The notes below the pieces were generated by a model. That model had not been told where the DNA came from. It saw only the letters and a list, made by a program, of their open reading frames with translations, and ran no database searches. A stretch of 64,000 nucleotides of DNA from Portulaca oleracea (lineage: Eukaryota > Streptophyta > Magnoliopsida > Caryophyllales > Portulacaceae). Shown here one piece after another: positions 33,623-46,086 of this stretch. Location: contig CM055873.1 in the NCBI GenBank assembly GCA_029582165.1, positions 43,889,295 through 43,953,294 of the forward strand, given 5' to 3'. A program made the translations under genes and the position numbers. Positions within the stretch are counted from its first letter, which is position 1. Each line of letters opens with the position of its first letter.

Positions 33623-34844
33623 AGGACCTCGAGGTGATTGGCCACTTCTTTCAAATATTGTGTGTAAAGAAAATCTATACAAGTGAGTGTAGAAAAAAAA
33701 TGTTGCTTTACTGAAACAGGTTGGACATACAATATAAGAAACTGTACACAGTTACGTGGACCAGTGGGAGGCCGGCCATCAAAAGAAAAGACTTTTTGAA
33801 GTATTTTTAAGTTGTGAGTTTCCAAAGCTGACTTGTTCATCTTAGACAATGAATTACAATATGCCAAATGTCAAAATCAACCAAGACTACTACTCTTTCA
33901 TTCATTCTTCCTCTCATTTTCTCCCAACATTATTAAACTATGGAAAAAAAGTGGTCTTCTTTTAGTCTTGGTTCAGTCCCCATGGCCTATGTTTTGAATT
34001 ATTTTATTTCCATATCTTTATTAAATTATTAGTGTTTTTCTTTATTTGTTTAATAATGACATTACTATAACAAAAAGATATAATAGATACATGGGTGGAA
34101 CCAATTATACTTGTTAATCCAACTATTCTTACTTAAAATATGACTTTAATCCTAGCTTCTACCATCCAATCAATGTCTCCTTGTGTGTGAAAATGCTACT
34201 TCAAAAGCAACTCTACTCATCCAACTCATTCTCTAGAAGCATTCACCTAGAGTTTCATACACATACATTAACTTTACATTAATTATTATTTTATTCTACA
34301 GTAATTTATATGATATCTCAATTAATTATAGAATTTTATTAGAACTTTTCTCTAAATAAATAAAATAGAAAGATATAGTTTGTAATTCGAATTTTTATAG
34401 AGAGTTGTCTACTGTAATTTTAAAAGATGTCTTTCATTTAGCCCTTGAGAGATGGAATTTCTATATTGTGTTTGTTGCTTACCTTGTTTAAATAAATAAA
34501 TAAATAAAACAGAAAGATATATATTTCACCGTGTATCTATTAAAAAAAGAAATCCTTAAAGATGATACAAATTATGAATTTAAAGAATTAGGATATATAA
34601 AGCGTTATGGCCTATTACAAGCTCTAAAAAAAAGGAAAAACCAAAGGATAAATAAAAATACAAACTCTATAATCCACAATTAGCCTTGCCCAAATTAAAC
34701 TAAACCCAATGTAAATATCCTAAGATGAGATGATACATGTTGTTTATATATAGTTATGAGTTTAGACACAAATTTTTGTGTTGAATCCAATTGAAAAACA
34801 GACTTAATTAATCCCTAATTAAACCCATGACACCCTCAATTAAC
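33623..34844. other. 3' flank of the MYB gene, no other gene seen
   Basis: AT-rich. It contains the MYB transcript end (polyadenylation is expected within a few hundred bases left of 34845) and an AATA microsatellite at about 34489-34508. Confidence 0.4.
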
Positions 34845-37285
34845 TCACATATTATTATTGTTGTTGTTGTTGTTTAAGTGTTGTTGTAGGAAGTAAATAT
34901 CCTCAGGATTCCACCAAATGTCTCCTTGTAGACCATCTTGATTAGGAACTTGATACTCCATCCCAGCTTGGTTGTGAAAGTATCCATAATTAGGGCTAGT
35001 TAATGAGTTATCAACCCCATAATTAACCTGCTCGGCGTGGAGATAATCTTGATTAGCGCTCGAGTTATTGCCGGAGAAGCCATAGTAATCAGTGAGGTCC
35101 GAGGTGCCGAAGGAGTCTGAGGAATTAGCCGAGTTTTCGGGGGTAAAATTTGCATTCATCGGTGCATGGGTGAAGTTGTTGTTGGTGCCACTCATTGAGG
35201 GGTTCATCAGATCGGAGCAGGCTGCGGTGGTGGTTGTGGCGGTGGAGCCGCCAGAAGGGGCGGCGGTCGTGGCGGCGGCGGCGGCGGTGCCGTTGGTGGC
35301 GGCCGCCGCCTGAATCCTCTCAACGAGCCTTGGCATCCAAAGGTACCGCATGGTGTCCTTGAATTGCTTGCTGTTCACGTCACATTTGAGTTGCTTGGCA
35401 TGCTTTTGTACCCTAGTTCTCCAATAGTTTTTGATCTCGTTATCGGTTCTTCCTGGCAAATATTGAGCTATTTTTGACCACCTATAATCAGGAAAATCAA
35501 TGTGAATTTGAGGTTAGATATACGGGATCAAACTATGAAATAAGGAATCTATATCTACATGAAAGCGTCTTTCTAAGTTATCCTCATACATAATTAAAAA
35601 AAATTACAAAATAAGATCATACGCATGTAACGACAATGTGACTTACCGGTTACCCCAACGAGAATGAAGTTCAAGGATCAGAAGTTGTTCTTCAAGAGTA
35701 ATATTTCCCCTTCGAACATCAGGGCGTAGATAATTCAACCACCTCAATCTACAGCTTTTCCCGGTTCGCTTCAACCCTACAATCCATATTCACATGTACA
35801 TATTAGATCAATAAATTAACCCAACTTGGTTAAATTGAGAATTTAGTACAATGAGTAGAATAGTATAGAGTCGGTGCATATAATATCACAAGCATAATAT
35901 AAGCAGGCAAGTAGTAATAATTGAGATCACTAATATCTATAGATATATGCCATCAATACGACAAAGTTGCACTAAAAACAAGTGTTCACACACAAAGTAA
36001 AGATCATATATCATATTATCATATATATGTGTTCATGTACTATATTTTTTTTCTTTTGAGTATGTGGGGTTGTGATGTAGTGTATCAAGGTATCACCCAA
36101 AAAGGGAGATTAAGTACCTTGATATACATATTGTTCACATAAATAATCCCCTTTTTTGCAGGGAAAACAACTCAGCTAATCTTCACAAAATCTGGGAAAA
36201 GAAACCCTACCAACAATTCATGGTACATACATACATACCTAAAGTAACTCCTCACATTCATGATTCAAGCCCTGTTCTTTGGATGAGTTATTTTCAAGTT
36301 ATGATAGTTATGTTTGGATAAATTAGGATAAATTATGATGCTTTTTCAGAGAATTATGTTTTTAGAGTAGGTATTTTTTTGAAAAATTGTGTTAGGTTGA
36401 GATAAGTTAGGAGAGTTAGAACCAACCTAACAAAAAAATCAGGTCCTAGTTGATTTATTCATGTGAGTAACAAATGTATGTCAACGAGTAGAAGATAAAA
36501 GCTTTAGCTTTATTAATACACTTAGCCAAATTGGACACTGCATGCACAAGAATAGAAACCATTTTGTCTTGTTATATATTCTTAAATGCATCAAAAAATC
36601 AAATACAAACAAGTTTCATCAACTTCGTATACATTCTTAATCTTACAAAAAAAACATCCAACTCAAAAAACCCACATGTTTATGTAAAAGTAGAAACCCA
36701 AAAAAGTAATTTTTTTTTTTTTTGAGGTTCGAAAAGACGTGTAGGAATGGTAAATATGATTATCCGGCCTTCTTACATGTGTATGTTGTATAAAAAGTGA
36801 AACTTTTATGATGCATAATTTTCTAATTTTCCAACCCAAAACAGGTGCAATAATAATAATAATAATGAAGTTGAAGAAAATGGGGAAGGAAAAAGGAATA
36901 AAAATGACGGCAATATATAATGAAGTTGAACACTCCAAAATGTTTGAAAAAGAAAAGAAAAAGAAAAGAAAAGAAAAGAAAAGAAAGGAAAAGAAAAGAG
37001 AAAATGAAATTAATTACCAGCACAGCGAGCGAGGGAATTCCAGCGGCCTTCGCCATGAGCAGCAATGTAATTGATGAGAGTGAGGTCTTCCTCTACGGTC
37101 CATGGACCTCTTCTTAGCTCCATCTGATCATCTTGATCATCACTCATATCACTCCCACTGCTGCTGTGATGATCATGATTGTGATGATGATCTTGATGGT
37201 TGTTCATCACCACCGTTGATTTCATCATCACACCTTTGGTGTTCGTGTTCCCTGATGATGGTTTCATCATCATAGAGTGTTCCAT
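34845..37285 (-). CDS. R2R3-MYB transcription factor, subgroup 20-like (MYB2/62/78/108/112/116 group)
   Basis: Exons 37285-37018, 35776-35647 and 35481-34845 (268, 130 and 637 nt) give a 344-residue protein. GT-AG introns sit at the usual R2R3-MYB places. The N-terminus is His/Ser/Asp-rich (30-55). R2 (about 57-108) has [15 protein letters not shown], the second and third Trp at regular spacing, and [20 protein letters not shown]3 (about 109-160) has [20 protein letters not shown] (Ile replacing the first Trp, as normal) and [20 protein letters not shown]. Next comes the family-typical [20 protein letters not shown] followed by VERIQAA. The C-terminus has Ala/Thr-rich and Asn-rich runs and an acidic WWNPEDIYF. 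It would bind MYB sites in nuclear DNA. Relatives act in stress, jasmonate, phosphate or anther/senescence responses; the exact orthologue cannot be decided here. All exons are intact. Confidence 0.95.
36266..36446. mobile_element. Tourist-like MITE in MYB intron 1
   Basis: Ends AGCCCTGTTCTTTGG and AATCAGGTCCTAG are imperfect inverted termini of the GGACCTG/CAGGNCC type. Inner parts GGATAAATTAGGATAAATTA and AGATAAGTTAGGAGAGTTAG resemble the plus-strand sequence at about 52755-52820. It lies within the 1.24-kb first intron and does not touch the splice sites. Confidence 0.5.
36947..37005. repeat. AAAAG microsatellite in MYB intron 1
   Basis: AAAAG/GAAAA units fill about 60 bp. On the transcribed strand this is a pyrimidine-rich (CTTTT) tract beginning about 15 nt after the intron 1 donor. 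Confidence 0.85.
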
Positions 37286-37302
37286 GTTTTGGATGATATG
37301 AT

Positions 37303-37304
<2 letters not shown>

Positions 37305-37337
<33 letters not shown>
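37305..37337. repeat. (GA)n microsatellite in the MYB 5' leader
   Basis: Uninterrupted GA dinucleotides just upstream of the ATG. They read as (CT)n on the sense strand. CT-rich leaders are common in plant regulatory genes. Confidence 0.9.
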
Positions 37338-37340
<3 letters not shown>

Positions 37341-37420
37341 GAAGGTTGTAGAGAGAGAAAGAGGATTAAGAGGAGAGAGAGAAGGAGAGCGGAGATGGGT
37401 GAAAGAGAAGGGTGAGGTGG

Positions 37421-37430
37421 GGTTTTATAG
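37421..37430 (-). promoter_or_regulatory. TATA-like box of the MYB gene
   Basis: On the minus strand CTATAAAACC lies about 140 bp upstream of the ATG, with a (CT)-rich leader between them. Spacing and sequence fit a plant core promoter. Confidence 0.65.
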
Positions 37431-39367
37431 AGGAGGTGTTACAAGGAAATAAAATGGGAAAAAGAAAAAGGAAAAATGAATGAAAATATTGGGGGAGTGT
37501 TCAGTGGGGCCTGAGAGGGTGGCCTGGTGGGGTTCATTGTAGGAGCCGGATTTTTTTTTGGGTGATGATAAGTGTGTTGCTCCAAGATATTCCTTAAATT
37601 TCTTCTCCCTCGTAAAATCAATATTTATTATCGTTTTTAACCTCAATTTTTTTGACAGATACTATTAATTATTAATTATAAGAAGCTTGGAATGTGTTGG
37701 CTACGCCAACAATTGAAATTGACACCCTAACGAATGAATCCCATCCGTTGGGCATATTTTAGACGTTTTTTTTGTAAATTTTAAAAAATACAGATAAATG
37801 CGTGATTTTATACAATTTATATATATTATTATAGTTATAGAAGTCAATCATGTAACTTTTTTCCAATTTAATTTACAAATATATGTGTTTTCTATAGTGA
37901 CAAGACACATAATATGTATCTTTCACAAGACATTTATCATTTCCCCTTTTTTTTGTGTTTTAAAGAATATTAGAGTTTTTTTTATACTATTTGTCATTTT
38001 TTGATGTCTTATGATGATCTGATCTCAAATTTATGACATTAAATTTTAAATTTAATCATGATAATATAATATACATCGGAATATTGTAAATATTATTTAT
38101 ATGAAAGAATTTGACACAGAAAATTTAGTTATGTCATTTTTATATTTTAAATTAAATTATTTTGCATGTTAATCAAATAAATAGCGATTAAAGTTTGCAA
38201 AATTCAACTATATCCACACAAAGAAATGAATTAAGGAAGAAAGTTTATGGGATTTTTGGAGACTTATAGAGTGTACTTTGGAGTATTAAATAATAATGCC
38301 AAACGAATGTTTTTCTCATATGATATAATTACATTGTACTTTGGGTATTAGACAATAATGTATCTGAACGATTCCAATAATGGTTGATTTGTTGGCGGTC
38401 TTACATGACTGGATGGGGAGCAAAAAAAAATTAAAATACTAAAAAATTAAAATTCTAGTGTTAGACTAGGGAAAATATGAAGTAATGATGTGTTATTTAC
38501 AAAATAAAATTCATTTGCACTTGTTGACATGATATTAATTTAGTCAAGATTTTAATTTTTTCTGTCATGTAAGATCGCCACTAAATATGCTATATCGGAA
38601 TCATCTCGGGTGTTATTGTGCTACACCCCTTTCAAAGTACAATATATTATCATCTAAAAAAAGTTCAATACATTATTATTTAATATCTCCAAAGTACAAT
38701 ATATTAGGTTCAAAAATTCAATTTTATATGAGAATTAAATTCCTTCATAAATTTAATATAAATCATATATTTTATAATAATTTCAATACCTTATATATAA
38801 AAATGGCAAACAATTTATTTAAATAACTCAAATAATTTAATCAATAATTATTAACTATATTTGACTATAAGATTAATGTAATTAATCTAATTTGACATAT
38901 TAATCTACAAAATTTTAAAATATCAATTTGAACAACTTCACCTCAAACCATTTTTAATAGAAAAATAATCTGATCGTAAAATAGGTGGGTTTTTTTTTTT
39001 TTTTTTTTTAGTGGAAAGTGAAGACAAAGTAGAGTTAAAGAGCATGTGAGAGAAAGATTGTTTTATTAGACTCGCCGCAATTTGGACTTTTCTTGTACTT
39101 CCCTTCCTCCTTTTACCTTTAAATTATAGAGTAAAAGCCGCTTTGCGCGTCCGTGCCACACCTCCAGAATTTGGTGTATATTTCTCAAGTGTTACGCCTA
39201 AATATTTATTAACTATTGGGTGTATATTTCTCATTAATTTAGTTTCTGGGATTTGTTGCTTTTGCATATTATTCTTGGGTGTTTCTTTGGATTTGGGAAC
39301 TTCGCATCTTATTCTTAGGTTTTCTACCCTTATACGATTAGAATTTGGCATTTTCCATTGTTAAAGT
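37431..39367. other. MYB upstream region and AT-rich intergenic DNA
   Basis: The first few hundred bases would be MYB promoter. A T-run lies at about 38990-39010. No other gene is recognised; open frames at 38587-38826 and 39124-39364 lack domains. Confidence 0.4.
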
Positions 39368-39733
39368 TGTTATTGGAATTAATAAATAATTCAATTTTTG
39401 GGGTAGTTTGGATATGACGAATTGACCTTTGAAATTTTGATCCGACAAACTATACTTAATATCCCTATTAGATTGAATGAACTTTTACCGATTTCAACTC
39501 GTCTTAAAAGGGATTTGACAAAGGTGATTGTTTATGTAAACCATTTAAAAGGTGAAAAGTAAAGAAAAAACACCATGATCACTGCCGTAAGTCACTTTTC
39601 TGACGAGTTGAGATCCGTGAAAGTTCATTCAATCTAATAGGATGTTAAGTATATAGTTTCAAGTCTAAATTCCAAAGGTCAATTTGTCGTATCCAAATTG
39701 CCTCAAATGTTGGATTATTTAATTCCAATAACT
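39368..39733. mobile_element. Foldback/MITE element
   Basis: Inverted arms of about 150 bp. TTATTGGAATTAATAAATAA (39369) pairs with the right end near 39715-39733. TTGGATATGACGAATTGACC pairs with GGTCAATTTGTCGTATCCAA. CATTCAATCTAATAGG pairs with CCTATTAGATTGAATG. Non-coding, with no clear target duplication. Confidence 0.8.
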
Positions 39734-40092
39734 CTATATAAGAGACTCAAAACGTCTAATATCTTAATTAGCCTATGCTTTAGTGGTATGAGAGTTAGAG
39801 AGTTATCCACCCACAGAATTCGAATCCTTCCCAACAATTTTCTTAGCTATTATAGCGCTCATTGAAACTCTTTGAGGGCCTACTTGGAGAACTAGACTTT
39901 CATTCGACCTAGTTAGTCGCTAGTGTGATAGCACTACGACTTATAATCACAATATGGTTTGCCCTTATATTATTTGTAAAGCCTCAAGATGACAGTTTTA
40001 AGTGAGTAGCTTCCATTGTCATGTCGCTTATACGAGTTGAGATGAGCGCTCAAGGTTGCTAATGTCATGTACAAGCGGTTTAGCTTAATACC
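39734..40092. other. Intergenic stretch
   Basis: No convincing feature, although 39775-39960 has the composition of a decayed SINE or gene-derived retroposon. Confidence 0.35.
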
Positions 40093-40258
40093 CATAGTTG
40101 TTAAAATCACAATCCTAATCTACGATTCTACGATTTTATGATCCAAAATCCTCGTTGCGATTCTGCTATTTACATATCGATCCACGATCTTACGTGGGTT
40201 AATTCCGATCCTAACTACCCCATGAATATAAATTAGGATCCCAATTTTAACAACATTG
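40093..40258. mobile_element. Small hAT-like MITE
   Basis: The 166-bp element has termini CATAGTTGTTAAAATC and ATTTTAACAACATTG. A perfect 8-bp duplication TTAATACC lies at 40085-40092 and 40259-40266. The interior is rich in CGATCC/GATTC words. Confidence 0.85.
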
Positions 40259-41048
40259 TTAATACCACCTACCTAGTAATTGAGGCATATATGTCTGGCT
40301 TGCGTGTGTATGAATTCTTGGATTTTATTTTATTCTTAGAAAATGAAGTTGAAAGAGAGTAATTTTGAAATTGGCCAAGTTTCTTTTGTTTAGCATGCAT
40401 GCAAAAAATGTGAAGAATTGCAATTGGATGAAAATTTTCAAACATTAAAAAAATTTAATTAATTGTTAACAAAACTATACTTCTAAGATTGAGAAAAAAA
40501 GTAAAAGGAAATTATTATAAGTAAAATGAAGAGTGAAGAATGGGTTGAAGAAAATAGCCTTTAAACTAGTAAACAAAGTTTTATCCATACTTCTTTTTTT
40601 TTTATGAATCAAATAGAGACTTATTCAACCTTGCTATACTCAACATTCCTGCCATTTTTTATTGATGCCTTCTCTTCAAATAAATAAATGGATGCCTTCT
40701 CTTCCTGCCTTCCTTTTTTTTTTAAAAAAATGACATAGTTTTGATGAGTTACAGTATTGTTATGGTCTTCATAAAAAAATCCATTTTTGGGTTGAAAATT
40801 AGCACTTTTTAAACTGGCAGATATGAGAACTTATGAATTGCAATTATCTTTGGTTATGCTTCTTAACTTTTGAGATAGAGCCTTAATGTGAAGGGTAAGT
40901 ATCTTGTTTTGTGAATTTGTCCATGGCCTTTGTTTGTACATAGGTGATTTGTCCAAGTTCTAGTTGGTTATTAAGTCACGTAGTATCAAGATTTAACTGA
41001 TAAGTTTGTTTGGTTTCAATTTTGGATTAGATAATTATTAATTTGTGT
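40259..41048. other. AT-rich intergenic stretch
   Basis: No gene or repeat recognised. It ends at the target duplication of the next element. Confidence 0.4.
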
Positions 41049-42139
41049 GAGTTTTCAGATAAAAATGTCACTAAATTATGTAAAAATGGTAAATCTGTCA
41101 CCCGAAAAAAATATGTTATGAAACTGCCATTAATTAATTTATGTTTATGGTGACAAAAATGTCACTTTACCGAATGAGAACTTGTTGTAGCCGGTTAAGC
41201 CCCCCACCCTACCCCATCGTCTTCTTCCTCAGTCCTCCCTCATTTCCCCTGCTTCATCCGCTTTAACCTAACCTTCTTCCCTTTTGTTCCAGGCCCAAAA
41301 GTTAGGGTTTTTCCTCTCCTTCAATTGTTGGTTCAGGAAATTTTAGTTCCTCACAAAAACCAGCAATTACTGCATCATTTTCCTCTGTTGCCAACACCCC
41401 AACTACTCAGCTACAACCCTATTTTCCTTATATTCCCCTGCTGTTTTTGTTTGATTCTATCTTGATCTTCTCGATTCTTGAAGACTTGTGGAGTGACCCA
41501 CCAACTATTTGATGAATTGTCACTGTAAAATCCTTCCGTCTTCTATCTTGATCTTCTCGATTCTTGATGAATTTTCGGGGCGTTTTGGGTTAAAATTAGT
41601 AAGTATATTTTCCAATTGATGATTTTCTAATATTAGATTATATGGGTGTATGTGATTTGGTTTGATTTAGACAGATTGGACGGGTGGGTTGATTCGTTTT
41701 TCTTTGGTGTTGGTGGTTGTTTTTGCAATGGTGGAGGATGGTGGAGTTAGTGTTAGTGATGGTGATGCTGGGTGAGGGTGGCTGCTTCAGTGGTTTGGTG
41801 GTGGCAAGCAGTGGTGGTGGTGTAATTGTGACAGTGACTGATTGAATGGTCACTGGTGGTGGTCAGAGGTGAAAAGGTGGTCGGAGTTGGAGGGAATGGA
41901 GTTAGGGGGGGGGGATGTTAGCTTTTAGGGTTTTTTTAGTTGATTAGGTAACTAGTAAATGTAATTAGTGAGTTAGATGAGGTTTACCTGCTATATTAGG
42001 TCACTCAACAATTCCAGCAGGTTAGGTGTGACATTTTCATACTATTTAACAAATTCTAATGACAGGTTTATAATATATTTTTTCGGATGACAAATTTACC
42101 ATTTCTACAAAGTTTAGTGACATTTTTATCTGAGAACTC
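41049..42139. mobile_element. MULE with non-terminal, gene-like interior (Pack-MULE candidate)
   Basis: The terminal inverted repeats are about 80 bp: GAGTTTTCAGATAAAAATG on the left pairs with CATTTTTATCTGAGAACTC at the right. They are flanked by TAATTTGTGT (41039-41048) and TAGTTTGTGT (42140-42149), a 10-bp duplication with one mismatch. Inside, 41200-41600 is CT-rich and of gene-leader composition, with the phrase TCTATCTTGATCTTCTCGAT present twice (about 41457 and 41542). 41640-41900 is GGTGGT-rich and open on the minus strand as a Thr/Pro/Asn-rich low-complexity frame. No transposase is present. The origin of the interior is unknown. Confidence 0.75.
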
Positions 42140-43399
42140 TAGTTTGTGTTGGATACCCCTCAGCTGATATTAGTGGGTTTCATTTGAAGTTAAAATTTGA
42201 TAAGTTCTTCATTTTTTGCAAAATAAAAATTAACACCCATGTATAAATTGGCTACAATAGTGTACTTGATATACTATTACTCTTCTCTTTTAGAAACTCA
42301 GTGCTTTGAATGTCGTACATATTCTTGCCTGTAGAGATTAATTGCTTTTAAATAGCTCTAAAAATGCTTTTGAATAGCTCTAAAGATACCTATTAAAAAT
42401 AATTAACGAAGACTATAAAAAGATCATAAAAATTAATTAGCTAGTTCGATTAAAGATATAAACATTAATTCTCTGCCAGTTCAAATTGTTTATAACTGAA
42501 TACCACTAATTAATATAAAGTTTCAAAATATAAATTACAATATTGAAGATGCTAATTATGAATGTAGTGTATTTTCTTACACTAAAACATATTCTCAGTC
42601 CATCTCTTCCAGTTAAAGATATATAACACATAAATTATTCATGAATGTAACAATAAATAAACCTACAAATCTACAATTATACGTATATACACACAAACAA
42701 TTTTATTTATTTTTAGCATCCTAGACAAGACAATGTTTGCTTTATTGTTTTTGGGCGGGGGGAGGAATCTTGGAGCAAAGACTTTTGACACAATTAAAGT
42801 CTTGTTAATTTTAATCCCAAATTGGGTTAATTATAATTGACACAAGAAACTAATTAAGACACACGTTAGTGCTAAAAGTGGTAATAATTAGCATTATTAC
42901 TTTTCTTAATCTGTTTTCTCTTTTTATAATGTAGGGGTCGGCTTGGAAACTTTGACCTTTTTTCATTCTTTTTGGTTTTTTCATTTTTTTTAGAGAATGG
43001 ATTCTTATTCTGATCAAATTGTGAACCGTGAGGTGTATTGCGTTACACTATATATGTTTACTTTTGAAGTTCAATTGTAGTAATTTAATATCAGTTGCTG
43101 AAATATAAAATTATTTCAAATAACTATTTGACCACAATATGTAAATTATTTATATAGATAATTTGAGGAATGATGCTTTACAATAATATAATTATATGAA
43201 GAAAATGGAGGATGAATTATATTTTCTTCAATTCCCCCTCTACGATTTGAACTTACTATTGTTAGATGATTACCCTTATCAATATTCGATAATTTAGCTC
43301 CCTTTAAGGTAAGATACTAATTTCTTATCTTTGGACATTTTGTTATTGTCATTATACATATTCAATATTTTGGCCTCCTTGAAGATAAAATGTTGCCTT
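42140..43399. other. AT-rich intergenic stretch
   Basis: No gene or element recognised. It ends at the Copia 5' LTR. Confidence 0.4.
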
Positions 43400-43905
43400 T
43401 GTTGGGTTGAATGTAGAGACCGATTTTGGGTTAGTCTATGTGCATGTCTTCGAGAGCAAGGTAAAAGAGATTGAATGTGAATCAAGTTGCTGATTTGTTA
43501 GTCGTCTCTTTTTGTAATTCCTTGGTTGCAAGAACTCTATTAATCCTAAATAATTGTGTTAGCCTCGTACTATAAATAGAGCTTAGGTGTTTGGCTTATT
43601 GTTGGACAATTGAGAGTGTTTCATCTTATACCACAAGAGATTGACTTGTAATCTCTGTGTTCGTGAGGGAGTTGTGTGAGGCTCAATTGTAAGTATTGAG
43701 TTCTCAGGTTGTAATTCTAGGAAGGTTGTGAGAAGTTGTGGGGCTTTGGGAATCTTTGAAATACTATTGTAATCCTCTGATAATGCATCGTTTGTGGTTT
43801 TCTCCTAGTTTGAGTTTTTTTACGTTAATTCCTTGTGTTGAATCTTTACAATGTTTTGCCCTTTGTTGTTGTTTGTCTGCTAACTACGTGCTAAAAATCC
43901 TAACA
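43400..43905 (+). repeat. Copia 5' LTR
   Basis: Starts TGTTGGGTTGAATG and ends CCTAACA, with a TATA box ACTATAAATAGAGC at about 43569-43582. It pairs with the 3' LTR at 45501-46013. Confidence 0.9.
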
Positions 43906-43957
43906 AGTGGTATCAAAGTTTTGGTTAGAGCGTTGTTAATTTGCAGATTGAGAATCA

Positions 43958-45386
43958 ATGGCGGGCGCAATTGTGAAATCCCAAAGTTTGATGGGAAAGG
44001 CTCGCGTGGTAGAGGATGCGCATTGAGGATGTGCTCCGCTAGAAAAAGTTGCATCTGGATGAAAAGCCAAAACTAATGGAACCAAAGGATTTGGAAGATC
44101 TTGATGGTCAGGAATTCAGTACGATGAGGCTGACATAAGCTCACAATGTGACTTTCAACGTCAAAAGTTAGAAAACGACGAAATGTCTGCTAGAGGCATT
44201 GCAAAACACATATGTGAAACATTCGGCGATGAACAAGGTATATGTATTGCGTAGTTTGTTTGAATTTAAGATGCAGGGTTTGGTGATATGAATGATAGTA
44301 TGAATGATTTGAATGTGATACTTTCAAAATTAACCTCTATGAGATTTTATTTTGACGACGAGATAAATGTTAATACATTGTTGGCTACCTAAATAAGTCT
44401 TGGGATAATCTTGTGACTTCTGTAACATCTTTGGTTGAGAATGATGAGAAATTGAAGTTTGGGGAAATTAGAGACTCTGCCCTGAATGAAGACATTCGTA
44501 GGAGAGATTAATATTTGTCAGAGGCTTTGGGAAATGCTTTGGCTGTCCAAGGTAGGAGGAACAGTGGGAGCTCGGGCCGGGGTCGGTCTAAACCTAGAGG
44601 TCGAAACATGAAGTACATGTTGTGTTGTGTTGGAACTGTGGTGATAAAGGTCATTTTCGTAGGGATTGTCCTAAACCTAGGAAGAGTAGTTATAATGACC
44701 ATGACTCTGTAAATCCTACTAAAGATTTGGGTGATGCCCTAATTGTTAGCGTTGACGAGTCAAATAGGAGTTGCGTTGTTTGACTCTTCGACTAGTAGGG
44801 AGGCCTTTAGTAAGTTTGTGAGTTGGAGGTTTGACAGAGTTAGCCTTGCAAACGGTAACAACCTAAAGGTGCTAGGAAGAGGTGAAGTGAACATTAAACT
44901 TCTAAGGGTGGGACTTGGAGGTTGAAGAATGTTCGGTATATCTCGGGTCTGACCAAGAACCTTGTATTTGTGGGTGAACTGGATGAGGAAGGTTTCATGA
45001 CGAGATTTGGGGATAGTCATTGGAGGGTAACGAAAGAATCTCTGGTAATTTAAAATGGCAGAAAGAAGGGAAAGTTGTATACTACCATTGATAATTCTAA
45101 CAGACCTGTTCATGCTCATCAAATGCGTGGTAGCTTCTCTGATGAGAGAAGAGTACAAGAAACAATGAGGTTTTCGTTCAAGGCTACGAGAACGGATGGT
45201 CAGCCGAAGAACGCATCTAACATGCAAGGGAATTCGACAAGTTCAACACGAGGTAATGTTCCAATTCATTATTCCCCTGAGTTGTTGACGAGGATGCGTA
45301 TATTAAAGTTACAGAGGCGTGATCAGTTCAAGTGGGACCCTGTTGATAAAAGAGGAGTTGATGGGAGGTCACGAGACCTCTGTTGA
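43958..45386 (+). pseudogene. Copia gag / gag-pre-integrase remnant
   Basis: The ATG at 43958 begins a gag with frameshifts and stops throughout. The CCHC zinc knuckle CWNCGDKGHFRRDC is intact at 44628-44669, preceded by an Arg/Gly/Ser-rich linker. Further on, VRYISGLTKNLVFVGELDEE and FGDSHWRVTKESLVI (about 44932-45050) are the gag-pre-integrase region. The coding part then stops short: no integrase or polymerase domain follows. Gag packages the element RNA in the parent family; this copy cannot supply it. Confidence 0.82.
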
Positions 45387-45500
45387 TCTTTACTGAGCTA
45401 GATCGAGATGGATGCACTAGAGGATTTGAGGAGGTGTTGAAGTGATGATTGATTATAATCAACGAAGGTTGCCTTTACAATTGGTCTCTAGGTGGAAGAT

Positions 45501-46013
45501 TGTTGGATTGAATGTGGAGACCAATTTTGGGTTGGTCTATGTGTCTTGGAGAGCAATATAGAAGAGTTTGAGTAGGAATCAAATTGTTGATCAAGTTGAT
45601 GATTTGTTAGCCACCTCTTTTTGTAATGATTTGGCTGTAAGGGCTTTATTGACTTTAAATAATTGTGTTAGTCTTGTACTTTAAATAGAGCCTATGTGTT
45701 TTGCTTATTGGCGGGAATTGAGAGTGTTTCATTTTATACCAAAGAGATTGACATGTAATGTCTATGTTCAAGAGGGAGTTGTGTGAGACTCAATTGTGAG
45801 TGTTGAGTTCTCATGTTGTAATTCTAGGAATGTTGTTAGAAATTGTGGAGGTCTGGGAATATCTGAAACACTGTTGTAATCATCTGATAATGCATTGTTT
45901 ATGATTTTTTTTTCCGGTTTGGGTTTTCCACATTAATTTCTCGTGTCGATTCTTTATTATTTTTCGCCTTTTGTTATTGTTTGTCTGCTAGCTACGCCCT
46001 AAGAATCCGAACA
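45501..46013 (+). repeat. Copia 3' LTR
   Basis: Begins TGTTGGATTGAATG right after the polypurine tract and ends GAATCCGAACA. It aligns along its length with 43400-43905. Confidence 0.9.
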
Positions 46014-46086
46014 GGCTTCATCCCTGCTCACTTCCTTCGCGTCGTCCTCAACAACCATAAACTTATTTTTGTACCGAACTCTACAT

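Larger units (their letters stand above)
43400..46013 (+). mobile_element. Ty1/Copia retrotransposon, internally deleted, with both LTRs
   Basis: LTRs at 43400-43905 (506 bp) and 45501-46013 (513 bp), both TGTTGG...ACA, are clearly similar but diverged by substitutions and small indels. The flanks GCCTT and GGCTT match at 4 of 5. A primer-binding site TGGTATCAAAG, complementary to initiator tRNA-Met, lies at 43908-43918. A polypurine tract AGGTGGAAGA lies at 45490-45499. Only 1595 bp separate the LTRs, holding gag and gag-pre-integrase remnants. Integrase, reverse transcriptase and RNase H are missing, so it is non-autonomous. Confidence 0.9.
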
